The notes under the pieces are model-generated. The model worked only from the letters and a program-made list of their open reading frames with translations. It had not been told where the DNA came from and searched no databases. Positions 47,601 to 56,686 of a stretch of DNA of 64,000 nucleotides are shown here, one piece after another. The position numbers and the translations under genes are program-made. Every line of letters starts with the position of its first letter. The stretch's first letter is position 1. Source of the stretch: Flavobacterium pectinovorum (lineage in GTDB: Bacteria; Bacteroidota; Bacteroidia; Flavobacteriales; Flavobacteriaceae); contig NZ_RCZH01000018.1 of assembly GCF_006438875.1 (NCBI RefSeq), positions 1-64,000 of the forward strand. The letters run 5' to 3'.

Positions 47601-48058
47601 TGTTTTTTTATAGCTCTTAATCCGATTGTTCCGTCAGATCCATTCCCGGAAAGCAATATGCCATAGGCCAAGTCAAGATGGACTTCGGCTAATGAAGTAA
47701 AAAAAATATCTATTGCCTGATTTTTGGTGTCTTTTTCACGGGGACTTAGCTTAAGAACTCCATCAAAAGAGGTAAGCATTTTGTTCTCGGGAATAACATA
47801 GATATTATTTGGAGCTAAATGAATATCATCTGTAATTTCATTAATAGGAATTTTTGACACACGGGAAAGAAGTTCCGTAAGCATACTGTCATGCGTAGGA
47901 TGTAAATGCTGTACAATAACATATGCCATTTCAGAATCATCAGGGACAGCATCAATAAACTTGGTAAAAGCCTCAAGTCCACCTGCTGAAGCCCCAATAC
48001 CTACAATAGGAAAATCCTGGCGTGTAGCCTTAGGTAAATTATCTTTGTGAGTATTCAT
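44693..48058 (-). CDS. CheB-CheR-PAS-histidine kinase fusion, copy 2
   Basis: 1,121 residues, collinear with the fusion at 32637-36008 and about 80% identical by eye. All key motifs are kept: GIGASAGG, VQHLHPTHDS, GNGSDGTIG, WIAGCSTGEEAYTLAIA, the NEEL coiled coil, VASHDLQEPLRKI, DNGIGF and GTGIGLSIGKK. Differences concentrate in the linker regions and the PAS input, so the copies may answer different cues. Its response regulator (48121-48573) is intact, unlike that of copy 1. Confidence 0.95.
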   Translation of the reverse strand: MNTHKDNLPKATRQDFPIVGIGASAGGLEAFTKFIDAVPDDSEMAYVIVQHLHPTHDSMLTELLSRVSKIPINEITDDIHLAPNNIYVIPENKMLTSFDGVLKLSPREKDTKNQAIDIFFTSLAEVHLDLAYGILLSGNGSDGTIGLRAIKKHGGITFAQDIDALYIEMPQNAINAGVVDYVMSPSKIVEKLIKISKSKYIISEENDSNDEALFQEIINILHQQSGVDFTYYKQTTIHRRIARRMALSKIVSLRDYLKLLRGDKLASEDLFNDMLIPVTEFFRDSKIFQVIKEKVFPIITSRIPEGNTIRVWIAGCSTGEEAYTLAIAIHEFLGENLQGKEIQIFASDISEVAIVKARIGFYRKSQMRNVSETTLSKYFTSNTNGYTIKRQIRDLCVFAVHNFLNDPPFAKMDLITCRNVFIYMDSFLQKKSLTTFHYALKENGFLLLGKSETAVPAAELFQSFDKAGKIYIRKQVSGRFVHSGSGANGKLKSFKSDIQRKEIIKEDFRKSAESLLLSKYTPASVIVNEQMDIVHINGSIAEFIELSTGKPTFNLLKMAREGLAFELRNAWHKVKEADLPIKKERIQIKSKGVTEEITIELQRLEDTEEPYFLVLFYKSIIDKDNLPSNKFTSEELQDNIYLKRIAQLEKELAKIHDDVNAISEDHEAFNEELQSANEELLSGSEELQSLNEELETSKEELQSSNEELLQINQELLNKQQEINISKNYTEAIVATLREPIVVLDTNLRIKNINRAFSKKYNIAKDEATGKLIYEIQNHLFDNVPMRAMLEKVLPEKTQLDDYQISVNLLPYGESIMLLNARQVTNETSKEQLILLAIEDITERRIIEKRLQVLSDGFETKVQERTADLLNANTELESSVKNLHGANVQLQEYAYVASHDLQEPLRKILMFISRLLGMNEKISDEALILLEKISKSSTRMNTLIKDLLTYSYLNNPEKQFVKTDLNVIVANILVDFELFIEDNKVEIKMGKLPIVTAVALQMNQLFYNLISNALKFCKTDDSICKIEITSRKLTLAQIKKYPTLNSSLGYYKIVIKDNGIGFDKQYENKIFTIFQRLHTSEIYSGTGIGLSIGKKIVENHKGIIFSKAEENVGAEFHIILAI

Positions 48059-48120
48059 GATTTCTTGTATTATTTTCTAAGCTTAGCATTATAAGAGACT
48101 GTTGTAGAATTTTATAAAAC

Positions 48121-48573
48121 TTAAACAGTAATAATGAAAGATCCAATTTCTAAATGCTTTAACCTTTCTTCCCAATCCATTTCGATAACCTTTTTTATTA
48201 ATTTCTTTAAATCATTAAAATCAGTTGGTTTTACAATATAAGCATTGGCACCCAATCCAAAAGTATTCTTTATACCATCTTCTGTTGCCGATGTAGAATA
48301 TATCGCTATTATAGGGATATCCTTAAATTTAGCATTATCGCGAATTTGTTTTAAACTTTCAAATCCTGACATTACAGGCATGTTCAAATCTAAAAAAATG
48401 ATATCAGGAACATCAAGATTTTTATCATAAAGACGATTTAAAAGTTCTTGCCCATTTTTACAAAATTCAACAGGAAAATTAAGATGAATATCCGTTGTTG
48501 CATCAGCAAAAAATTCCCTATCATCTACATCATCATCAGTAAGTAAAATTCTTATATTCTCTTTATTTTTCAT
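48121..48573 (-). CDS. Rcp-like single-domain response regulator
   Basis: 150 residues: acidic cluster TDDDVDD, phospho-acceptor D in FLDLNMPVMSG, Thr/Ser in IYSTSATEDG and Lys in IVKPTDF. No output domain. It lies 62 bp upstream of the CheB-CheR-kinase fusion on the same strand and is its probable phosphate acceptor. The equivalent gene of copy 1 has an internal stop. Confidence 0.92.
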   Translation of the reverse strand: MKNKENIRILLTDDDVDDREFFADATTDIHLNFPVEFCKNGQELLNRLYDKNLDVPDIIFLDLNMPVMSGFESLKQIRDNAKFKDIPIIAIYSTSATEDGIKNTFGLGANAYIVKPTDFNDLKKLIKKVIEMDWEERLKHLEIGSFIITV

Positions 48574-49119
48574 TAGTTTGTTTAACGTTTAATCCAAATG
48601 TACGCTTAAATAAGCGACTACTGATTAATCAAAGTATATACTTCACACTTATTCACAATCAAAAGCTTTAACTATACAGAAAATGACCATATCAATGATG
48701 ATTGTTGCTTTTATTTAAAAAAAAAATCTTTTGTTACGTTATACAATAACAGTCTTTTGGCTACATAAAGTTCAACTGCAAAGAAGCCTCATTAAAGCTC
48801 CCCTTGAGATTAGATGTTTTATTCCTGGAAATTCTCAAAATTTTCCGAAATTTATATTCAAATAAGTTTTTAAATTTCTGAGGCACCTTTTAGGTTACCA
48901 TGTTCTTAAAGTAATTTGTATCTGTGAATTATCTGTTTATAGCCCTTAAGTCGTAATCTTTGAATGACAGTGTTTTTTTGATCTTAGTGCAACAAACGTA
49001 ATGGTGATTAAACAACTAAAATCAAAAATTATGTAAGTGTTTTAAAAATCTATCTTTTAATTTTGTACTTCAACTTCGGACTTAGAAAGTTATTTTTTCA
49101 TCTACTAAAATTATATCTC
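48574..49119. other. Intergenic, nothing recognised
   Basis: About 545 bp of AT-rich DNA upstream of the response regulator. It should hold that operon's promoter. I see no gene, RNA or clear hairpin. Confidence 0.4.
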
Positions 49120-49260
49120 ATGAAAATTACAAACTATAAAAATAGCAGCAGTATATGTCCAAATTCAGTTAAGAAAGTATCTCCTAAAAACAACGCTGAA
49201 ACACCAACAGCTCCTGAAAAATCCATCAAAGAACAACTTTTATGTTGGGGTGAATATTGA
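49120..49260 (+). CDS. Small peptide, 46 aa, unknown
   Basis: ATG at 49120 gives MKITNYKNSSSICPNSVKKV and ends KSIKEQLLCWGEY. It has two cysteines, no hydrophobic segment and a Ser/Pro/Lys-rich middle. Could be a precursor-like peptide or chance ORF. No modifying enzyme is nearby, which argues against a RiPP. Confidence 0.3.
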   Translation: MKITNYKNSSSICPNSVKKVSPKNNAETPTAPEKSIKEQLLCWGEY

Positions 49261-49397
49261 AATTCCTTACTAAAGTATGCTCCAATATTAAACTGAGAAA
49301 AGAGGACAGGACAATGATTTTCGCTCTCTTCAAGATGAAATTTCTTCGAATTACACTTTTCTAATTGGTTATTTAAAAACGCTCACAAATCCAATAC

Positions 49398-49746
49398 CTA
49401 TTCGCCTGGTCCTGACTTAGCCCATTGTTTAAGACTCATATACAGAAGATCATATGAAAATATCTAGCGATCATAAGAAGCTTCTAAATAAAGCATAGCA
49501 CCCATATTTAGCTTATCGAAAATATCTACCGGATTTGCATCAACATCAACTTCCGCTAAAGTCGAAAGAGTAGTTGTTCCATTCATTTTGGAAAACATCG
49601 CATAAGCATCCAGCAAAAAATTTCATTAGTTTTCTGGTTTTTCAATTTGCTTTGAAATACTTTCCTGAGCGCTCATATTTATAGAAATAAACAGTATTAG
49701 CAATAAAAGATATTCTTTGGATAATAACGTGGGATAATAACTTGAA
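49398..49746 (-). pseudogene. Remnant of an outer-membrane beta-barrel gene
   Basis: Read on the minus strand, KEYLLLLILFISINMSAQES is a signal peptide. After a stop and shift comes AYAMFSKMNGTTTLSTLAEV, DIFDKLNMGAMLYLEASYDR, a TAG where Trp is expected, then IFSYDLLYMSLKQWAKSGPG. Such strands (GAMLYLEASYDRW.FSYDLLYMSL) are typical of small barrels with a periplasmic N-terminus. The remainder is lost. It sits 150 bp from the IS6 copy. Confidence 0.55.
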
Positions 49747-49894
49747 ATGACTTTTCATAATATGGAGTCAAGTTAATTTTACGGCTATTTATTATCGCCA
49801 AACGAGATAATAAAGCTTAACTAATAATTGATTAATAATTAAACATAGCAGAATTATTACTTCATCTATATTTTTTCATAAAAGTGTTTTTTTA

Positions 49895-50669
49895 GGCTCT
49901 GTCGCATCTGTCAGAATCAAATATAAGAATTTAAGTAATTTAAAAGTCAGCTCGCCAATTTACAGAATGATTTAAACATAGTTACCCCTGGTCTAACCAT
50001 CTGATTCTTCCTGAGCATATGTACAATTTCAATTCCGCTCAATGTTCGTCTGGCCGATTCAAAACCTTTAAAGCCTAATCCGTTTTGTATTTGCCACTTG
50101 ATAAAACGATGATCCTGTTCGACAATATTGTTGAGATATTTACACTGCCGGATTTTAATCTTTGAGAACGAACGCTTGCTATAGACTTTGATAGCTGCAG
50201 TATTAGAAACCGCTTTTATCAATGTTTATTACTCTTGGCCGGCAGTTATTACCAATTGCTTTAATTAGAAATGACGGAGCACTCATTCTCTGTCTTTTTC
50301 TGGTCAAAAGAAAGTCAACCTTATTGCCTAATTTATCTACTGCTCTATATAAATAACACCAAATACCTTTTACTTTGATATAGGTTTCATCCAATCTCCA
50401 GCTCGTCCCCACTCTGCCTTTTCTCTTCTTCATCTCTAACTCAATGAAAGGTGCAAACTTATAAACCCAGCGTTGGATCGTGGCATGATCCACAAGCACT
50501 CCCCTAATTTTCATTATTTCTTCAACATCACGATAACTAAGTGTAAATCTTAATTTGAAATATACTGCCTGAAGAATTATATCTTTTGAATAACAATGAC
50601 CTTTAGTATTCATTTTTCAATGGGTTTAAAATTATAAAGATAAAAGTTATTCCCAGATGCGACAGAACC
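49895..50669 (-). mobile_element. IS6-family insertion sequence, copy 2
   Basis: 775 bp with terminal inverted repeats GGCTCTGTCGCATCTG at 49895 and the complement of GGTTCTGTCGCATCTG ending at 50669. It is about 90% identical to copy 1. Flanking 8-mers (TTTTTTTA and GTTCGAAA) are not duplicated. Confidence 0.9.
49947..50613 (-). pseudogene. IS6-family transposase, frameshifted at a second site
   Basis: The first 136 codons are intact through GTSWRLDETYIKVKGIWCYL to NIDKSGF. One extra base near 50212 then shifts the frame, and the rest is read as VSNTAAIKVYSKRSFSKIKI with KYLNNIVEQDH. In copy 1 this place is intact and the earlier GGGGG run is broken. Recombination between the copies could restore a full transposase gene. 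Confidence 0.88.
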
Positions 50670-50862
50670 GTTCGAAATAGCTTATTCTTATCTTTTAAAT
50701 ATTGATTGAATATGTAGAATAAAATATAAGATACATCTTGTATTCTTTTATTCAGTCGTGATTTTCCTCCATGATTCTAATAAAATGTCAATGATTTCAG
50801 GGTTAGATTGTTATGAACTGTCTATGATTTTTTTAAAAATTCGAAATATTTTTAGATTAGTT

Positions 50863-53364
50863 CTAAAATTCCTTCTCTCCTAATTCACTGGACGGCAGTT
50901 TAGTCTTACTATTTAATTTATTAAGGTTATAACTAAAGTTTAATAGAAAAACATCTGTTTCATAAATATAGTTTGTTGTAGTATAAAAATCGGGGCCAGA
51001 AGTAGTTATACGCTGCTGGTTTGAGTTCATAAAGCCAAGATTCATATTTTGCCATTGTAGTCCAATAGTCATTCTTCCATTTATAAACGACTTTTTGATC
51101 GAAGTATTTGGAGATAAAAAGCTTGAATCTTCGCCTTGGGCTGTAGGTTTAGATGACAAATAATTTACATTGGCCTGCAAACTCCAATCTTTTCCCAAAT
51201 CAAATGTGGAGTTCATATTTAATGAATATACAAAATCGGAATTACTGCCTGTTGTACCCAATTCTGCAATTTTTGAACCACTGGTAATTTTGTAATTATA
51301 CAGGTTAGCACCTACATAAGTAGAAAACCAATTTATAGGTTTATATGTTGTACCTATTTCCAATCCAATAAGTCGTGCCTTGTCAGCATTAGTAAAAAGC
51401 CTATTCAAAATGGTTACAGAATATACACTATTGACTCTTTGTACCGGATTGTTTATGTTTTGGTAATAGAAGGTAGAGAAGAAAGATCCTTTTTTGAAAG
51501 TATGGTTAATTCCCAGTTCAACCAAGTCTATAAATTGAGGTAATAAATCAGGATCTCCTTGTTCTAAGGTTTCGGAATGCTCTCTTTCCGGTATTGGGTT
51601 TAATTCGTAATTATTATTTCTTTGAATCCTTTTGCTATATCCCGCCTTCGCATTCCAATTATCATTAAAAGTATATAGTAAATTGGCAGATGGAAATAAT
51701 TTACTCAAATATTGAAGATGTTTTTCACTATCAGTTGATAGAATAACTTCTCTTTCTGAATATTCGTATCTTAACCCTGCTATGTATTTTAATTTAGAAT
51801 ATTGTCCTGAATACTGGCTGTATATGGCATTTATCAAGTTTGATGATTTTGCAGTCCCCCTAAATTTTTCATCTTCTTCGGGTGTTGTTATTGGATTTAC
51901 GATATAATCAAATTTTCCATCCTGTTTGTCATTTCTGATTTGATAACCCGTTTCGAATATTCCTTCACCAATTTTTGTGCTGTAATCCAATTTGAAACGA
52001 AAACCGCTTAAAGGATTGGTATACGGATTATTTACTTCTTGCAAAAGGTCGTTCTTTGCGGGAAAATCTAAATTTTGGTTGTGCGTATTTCCAAATAAAT
52101 TGGCGTATTCATAAATGGCAGAACTATAAATTTTTGAATTGTTTTTAAAGATATGAGTGTAATCAAAACTGCCGAGTATAAAAGTACCCTCTTTTTCCTG
52201 TACGTTCGAATTAAAATAAGTAAGTTGATCAAGTACTTCTCCTGTTGTTAGATCTTCAGTGGAATTATTATAGACAATATCTGCTCTTCTTTGCTGGTAT
52301 TTTTTACTGGCAGAAAAACCAAAGTTGAATATATTATTTTTATCGGCAGTATATGATATTGATGTCCTTGCACCATAATTATACCTGTCAAAACTTCTCT
52401 CACCAACAGATGGAAATTTTGTTATTGTATTGTTGGTAAAGTCTTTGGTATATACATCGCCTTCTCTTTTTCCATTCGCATCATTTCTTGTATAATTACT
52501 GCTTACAGATAAATCCCATTTGTTTTTTTTGTAGTTAAGTGTAAAATCGCCTCCAAAACGCAACGGATCTTCTAAGTTATTATAATCGGTGGTACTTGGT
52601 AAGCCTGATAAAATATTGGCTTGTAAAGAAATACCATCAGTAACTCCTTTTTTTGTAGTGATATTGATAATTCCCGCTTTTCCATCTGCTTCATATTTTG
52701 CAGAGGGTGCAGTTATTAATTCAATATTTTCTATGGTATTAGCAGGTAACTGACTTAATATCGTTTGTGCATCAGTCAAAACGGGCTTGCCATTTATTAA
52801 GACTAAAAATCCGGAAGAGCCTCTAACACTTATATCTCCATTACCATCTACTGCTACTGACGGTAAATTTTTAAGAACATCTATCGCATTTCCACCCTTT
52901 GCAGATTCAAATTGATTTGCTTTGTAGGTTTGTTTATCTATTTTGTTTCTGATGTTATTTTTTTCTCCTTTTACAACTACTTCGTTCAAAAGTTTACTTG
53001 ATAAATTCATTTTTATATCCAAAATAATTTTATCAGTTTTACCTGCAATCACAAAATTAACTTCTGTAGTTTCATACTCAATTGAAATTATTTTGAGAAT
53101 GTAATTGCCAATATTTAAATCTGTTATAATAAATTCTCCATTGCTTTTTGTTAAATCTCCTTTTACAATTGTAGCATCTTCTTTTTTAAGTACTGATGCA
53201 CTGGCAAATTCAACAGGCAGCTTTGTTTCATTTTCTGTAACAAATCCTTTAACGGAGGCATTTTGTGCACTAGCACTATATAAAAAGGATATTGATATTA
53301 TTTGGATTAAAAAGAACTGCCTGAATGTTATTGTAAAAAAAGAAAATTGTATTCTAGACCTCAT
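50863..53364 (-). CDS. TonB-receptor-like outer membrane protein (OMP_b-brl_3)
   Basis: 833 residues. Signal peptide (FFLIQIISISFLYSASAQ), a carboxypeptidase-regulatory-like beta domain (30-110, ASVKGFVTENETKLPVEFAS), a plug domain (130-230, NAIDVLKNLPSVAVDGNGDI and SVRGSSGFLVLINGKP), then a 22-strand-type barrel region. This is the family of outer-membrane beta-barrel receptors with SusC-like N-terminus but no SusD partner beside it. Its ligand is unknown; proximity to chromate/redox genes is not evidence for it. An AraC-type HTH remnant lies directly upstream. Confidence 0.9.
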   Translation of the reverse strand: MRSRIQFSFFTITFRQFFLIQIISISFLYSASAQNASVKGFVTENETKLPVEFASASVLKKEDATIVKGDLTKSNGEFIITDLNIGNYILKIISIEYETTEVNFVIAGKTDKIILDIKMNLSSKLLNEVVVKGEKNNIRNKIDKQTYKANQFESAKGGNAIDVLKNLPSVAVDGNGDISVRGSSGFLVLINGKPVLTDAQTILSQLPANTIENIELITAPSAKYEADGKAGIINITTKKGVTDGISLQANILSGLPSTTDYNNLEDPLRFGGDFTLNYKKNKWDLSVSSNYTRNDANGKREGDVYTKDFTNNTITKFPSVGERSFDRYNYGARTSISYTADKNNIFNFGFSASKKYQQRRADIVYNNSTEDLTTGEVLDQLTYFNSNVQEKEGTFILGSFDYTHIFKNNSKIYSSAIYEYANLFGNTHNQNLDFPAKNDLLQEVNNPYTNPLSGFRFKLDYSTKIGEGIFETGYQIRNDKQDGKFDYIVNPITTPEEDEKFRGTAKSSNLINAIYSQYSGQYSKLKYIAGLRYEYSEREVILSTDSEKHLQYLSKLFPSANLLYTFNDNWNAKAGYSKRIQRNNNYELNPIPEREHSETLEQGDPDLLPQFIDLVELGINHTFKKGSFFSTFYYQNINNPVQRVNSVYSVTILNRLFTNADKARLIGLEIGTTYKPINWFSTYVGANLYNYKITSGSKIAELGTTGSNSDFVYSLNMNSTFDLGKDWSLQANVNYLSSKPTAQGEDSSFLSPNTSIKKSFINGRMTIGLQWQNMNLGFMNSNQQRITTSGPDFYTTTNYIYETDVFLLNFSYNLNKLNSKTKLPSSELGEKEF

Positions 53365-53425
53365 AGTGTTTAATTATACCTATTAATTATATAGATCAAA
53401 TATAGTATTATATTTTCGAATCTAG

Positions 53426-53614
53426 AAAATCAGTGATTATGTTAGAAAATTAAGAATTGAAAAAGCAATCCACCTTATTGGAAATACAGAATATACACTA
53501 ACCGAAATAGCTTATATGACCGGTTTCTCAGACCAAAGTCATTTTACAAAAATCTTCAAACAACACACGGGTAAAAAACCGTCTTCTTATCGTAAAAAAA
53601 CGCAAAAAAAGTAA
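53426..53614 (+). pseudogene. C-terminal HTH remnant of an AraC-type regulator
   Basis: After a TAG the frame reads KISDYVRKLRIEKAIHLIG, LTEIAYMTGFSDQSHFTKIF and GKKPSSYRKK to a stop. This is the second half of an AraC/XylS DNA-binding domain, with the typical GFSDQSHFTK.FK helix. No start codon or first HTH is left. It is divergent from the receptor gene and may be a relic of its regulator. Confidence 0.8.
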
Positions 53615-53694
53615 TCCATATACAAAAGGTAAATAGGATACTATTTATAGGAGTCTGTTAATTATAATTTTGTTTTTATTATAAAAACAAAACA

Positions 53695-54192
53695 ATGTTA
53701 TTTAGATATTCCATCCTATTTACTTTATTACTATCGGGACTTAGCTCTTTTGCACAAACGGTATATCCAAAAATAACCGGATATTTTGGAATACTGCATC
53801 CTATTGTAACTGTAAGTAAAGATGAGACCAATGTAAATTTCAGGGATTATTATACCGTTGGTTTTCCCACTGGAATAAACATCTGGAAAAATGAAAAAAT
53901 TGGATTTTCATTTGAAATAGTTCCAAATATAAAAGATGACCAGGGTACAAGCAAAGTAACCAATATAGTATTTCACCCAGGAGTTCTGATAGGACTGGGC
54001 AATGGTTATACTTTTGCAGGAAGGGCTGCTTTCGAATCAAGCGGCAGATACGGGATAACACCCATATTTAATAAAACGATAATTAAGAGCAGTAATAGCA
54101 GCTACTTTATAGCTGTGCCACTTCCTCTTCGTTTTGGTGATGACCACCCCGCTACTTTTACACTAGGCTTTCAATTTGGAATCGCTTTTTAA
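53695..54192 (+). CDS. Secreted small beta-barrel-like protein upstream of chrA
   Basis: 165 residues with a signal peptide (LFTLLLSGLSSFAQ). The mature protein has regular beta strands (ITGYFGILHPIVTVS, NFRDYYTVGFPTGINIWK, NGYTFAGRAAFESS) and ends in a strand with terminal Phe (LGFQFGIAF), as outer-membrane barrels do. It lies 14 bp before chrA, so it is co-transcribed and may help anion export across the outer membrane. No family recognised. Confidence 0.75.
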   Translation: MLFRYSILFTLLLSGLSSFAQTVYPKITGYFGILHPIVTVSKDETNVNFRDYYTVGFPTGINIWKNEKIGFSFEIVPNIKDDQGTSKVTNIVFHPGVLIGLGNGYTFAGRAAFESSGRYGITPIFNKTIIKSSNSSYFIAVPLPLRFGDDHPATFTLGFQFGIAF

Positions 54193-54206
54193 AATAAAAT
54201 AGGACT

Positions 54207-55376
54207 ATGATCGATAACCCAAAATATAGTTTAAAAGAATTGATGCTCTATTTTTTAAAACTAGGCACCATAGGCTTTGGAGGCCCCGTTGCCTTGGTGG
54301 GCTATATGCATAAAGATCTGGTAGAGGATCGTCAGTGGATCTCTGAAGAAGAATACAGAGAAGGATTGGCACTGGCGCAATTAGCTCCGGGGCCTTTAGC
54401 AGCCCAATTGGGAATTTATCTGGGATTTGTTCATTATAGATTTCTTGGTGCTACGTTGATCGGGTTTGCTTTTGTACTTCCTTCTTTTATTATGGTGGTA
54501 TTACTGGGAATGGTCTACAAAGTATATGGCGGCCTATCATGGATACAGGCTGTATTTTATGGTGTTGGAGCAGCTGTAATTGGAATTATTGCACTTAGTT
54601 CATATAAACTTACCTTAAAATCCATCGGTAAATTCAATCCGGAATCCTTTAAATCAAAATGGCTGTTGTGGTTATTTTTTATACTTGCCATAATTATAAC
54701 TTACGCTACCGAGCAGGAGCAGGTTTTGCTTTTTGTCGCCGCGGGGCTTCTCTATATGATTATAAAAGCTCCCCCTAAATGGTGGAACCTTAAAACTATA
54801 AACACACTGGTTCTTTTTACAATTGCCTTTTGGGATTATGAAAGCACAACACTTACCAAAATAGCTGTTTTCTTTGCTACAGCAGGAACCTTTGTCTTTG
54901 GCAGTGGACTGGCAATTGTCCCTTTCCTGCATTCCGGTGTTGTTATAGAAAATCAATGGCTCACGGAACAGCAGTTTCTCGATTCGGTAGCCGTAGCCAT
55001 GATTACGCCAGGTCCTGTTGTGATAACAGTAGGGTTTATTGGCTACTTGGTTGATGGATTCCTTGGCGCTCTGGTAGCAGCAATGGCAACATTTTTACCT
55101 TGTTATTTATTTACCATTGCAATGGCTCCATACTTCAAAAAAATTGCACAAAATAAACCTGTCAAAGCCTTTGTCGATGGTATTACTGCAGCAGTAGTAG
55201 GTGCGCTGGTAGGATCTGTTATTGTAATTGTCAAGAGAAGCATAATTGACATTCCAACAGCTCTTATCGCTATTCTCAGTATTTTTGCTTTACTTTATAT
55301 AAAGAAAATACAAGAACCTTATATTATTGTTATAGCTGCTGTTTTAGGTCTCATCATCAAACTAGTAATATTATGA
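54207..55376 (+). CDS. chrA: Chromate transporter ChrA, two-domain
   Basis: 389 residues with two CHR domains fused. Domain 1 has KLGTIGFGGPVALVGYM and ALAQLAPGPLAAQLG; domain 2 has FGSGLAIVPFL and AVAMITPGPVVITVG. Ten to twelve membrane helices are visible. ChrA exports chromate from the cytoplasm; homologues may carry sulfate. The stop overlaps the superoxide dismutase start by 4 bp, so efflux and oxidative defence are co-expressed. Confidence 0.95.
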   Translation: MIDNPKYSLKELMLYFLKLGTIGFGGPVALVGYMHKDLVEDRQWISEEEYREGLALAQLAPGPLAAQLGIYLGFVHYRFLGATLIGFAFVLPSFIMVVLLGMVYKVYGGLSWIQAVFYGVGAAVIGIIALSSYKLTLKSIGKFNPESFKSKWLLWLFFILAIIITYATEQEQVLLFVAAGLLYMIIKAPPKWWNLKTINTLVLFTIAFWDYESTTLTKIAVFFATAGTFVFGSGLAIVPFLHSGVVIENQWLTEQQFLDSVAVAMITPGPVVITVGFIGYLVDGFLGALVAAMATFLPCYLFTIAMAPYFKKIAQNKPVKAFVDGITAAVVGALVGSVIVIVKRSIIDIPTALIAILSIFALLYIKKIQEPYIIVIAAVLGLIIKLVIL

Positions 55377-56095
55377 ACAGAAAAGACTTTTTAAAATCAG
55401 GCAGCCTCTTAGGCGCTGCAATTGTCCTTCCTACAACCAATGCATTTTCGAAAAATTTAGCTGATAATTCCATTGATAAATTAGTGGATGTTAACGGAAA
55501 TTACATTCAGCAGACCTTGCCCTATAATGAGAATTTTCTCGAACCCTATATGGATGCAGAAACTCTTCATTTACATTATACTTTTCATCATGGCGGTGCT
55601 GTAAAAGGAGCCAATAAGGATTTGCAAATGATCAAAAAGGCCATAGATGAAAACAATTTGGAAACCATTGACTTCTGGACTAAAAAATTATCTTATCATT
55701 TCTCTTCACATATTCTGCATTCCATATTCTGGACAAATCTTACCAATAAGGCCAATTTGCCTACAGGTAACTTGCTAAAACGAATAGAAAAAAATTTTGG
55801 AAGTTTTGACAAGTTAAAAATCTTAATTGCAGCTACCTCAAAAAATGTGGATGGCAACGGCTGGGGAATTCTAGCTTACCAGCCTTATAGTGACAGCCTA
55901 GTGGTACTGCAATGTGAAAATCATGAAAAACTAACACAATGGGGTGCGATTCCTGTTTTAGTAATTGACGTATGGGAACATGCTTACTATCTGAAATATA
56001 AAAACAAACGTACCGATTTTGTTGATGCATTATTTAATATTATAAACTGGGATAATGTCGCCCAAAGATTGAATGATGCCGAAAAATTAATATAA
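55373..56095 (+). CDS. Exported Fe/Mn superoxide dismutase
   Basis: 240 residues. A leader MNRKDFLKSGSLLGAAIVL gives export. The metal ligands are His in LHLHYTFHHGG, His in SSHILHSIFW, and Asp/His in IDVWEHAYYLKYK. The enzyme dismutates superoxide made when chromate is reduced. It is translationally coupled to chrA. Cytoplasmic Fe/Mn-SODs are about 200 aa; the extra N-terminus fits a signal sequence. Confidence 0.93.
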   Translation: MNRKDFLKSGSLLGAAIVLPTTNAFSKNLADNSIDKLVDVNGNYIQQTLPYNENFLEPYMDAETLHLHYTFHHGGAVKGANKDLQMIKKAIDENNLETIDFWTKKLSYHFSSHILHSIFWTNLTNKANLPTGNLLKRIEKNFGSFDKLKILIAATSKNVDGNGWGILAYQPYSDSLVVLQCENHEKLTQWGAIPVLVIDVWEHAYYLKYKNKRTDFVDALFNIINWDNVAQRLNDAEKLI

Positions 56096-56199
56096 TAGAA
56101 TTATTGCTGATAAAACTATAATTTCAAGTTCTGTAATTAATTTAGAAAACTATTATATTTACTTCAAATTATTTGTTGCGTAAAAAATATTCGACTTAT

Positions 56200-56684
56200 A
56201 TGAAAAAAAAATATTCCATTAATTCTTTTACTTTTTATTATAATTTCTTGCAATCACCAAGAGGGTTATATTACAAACTCGAATTGATAGTTTAGAAAAT
56301 AAACTTTACGAAACATACAAACCCGGATTTGGCGAATTTATGATTAACATTCAAATTCATCACGCTAAACTTTGGCTTTCAGGAGAAAATAAAAATTGGA
56401 AATTAGCTGATTTTGAAATGAATGAAATCAAAGAAAATTTAGAGGGAATTCAAAAATATTGTTCCGATAGAATAGAAACTAAATCAATTGGAATGATTAA
56501 TTTATCAATGAATAGCTTGAGTAATTCTATATAAAAAAAGAATAAAGAGATGTTTCAGAGAAATTAGATGAACCTAACCAATTCTTGTAATTCTTGTCAT
56601 CAAGCTACAAATCACGAATATAATGTGATCGTAATTCCTAAAAAACCTCCTTTCTCTAATCAAGATTTTCAAATTAAAAATTAA
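56200..56684 (+). pseudogene. Cytochrome-like lipoprotein, frameshifted
   Basis: With two one-base corrections (A-run after ATG, and GGG near 56262) the protein reads IPLILLLFIIISCNHQE (lipobox ISC), RIDSLENKLYETYKPGFGEF, HHAKLWLSGENKNWKLADFE, and after a short break SCNSCHQATNHEYNVIVIPK, with a CxxCH heme-binding motif. It would be a small c-type cytochrome or haem-binding lipoprotein. The lesions lie in homopolymers; sequence error cannot be excluded. Confidence 0.6.
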
Positions 56685-56686
56685 TT

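Noticed and set aside
49120-49260. RiPP precursor peptide
   Set aside because: No radical SAM, LanB/LanM, YcaO or peptidase gene nearby; kept only as a low-confidence small ORF.
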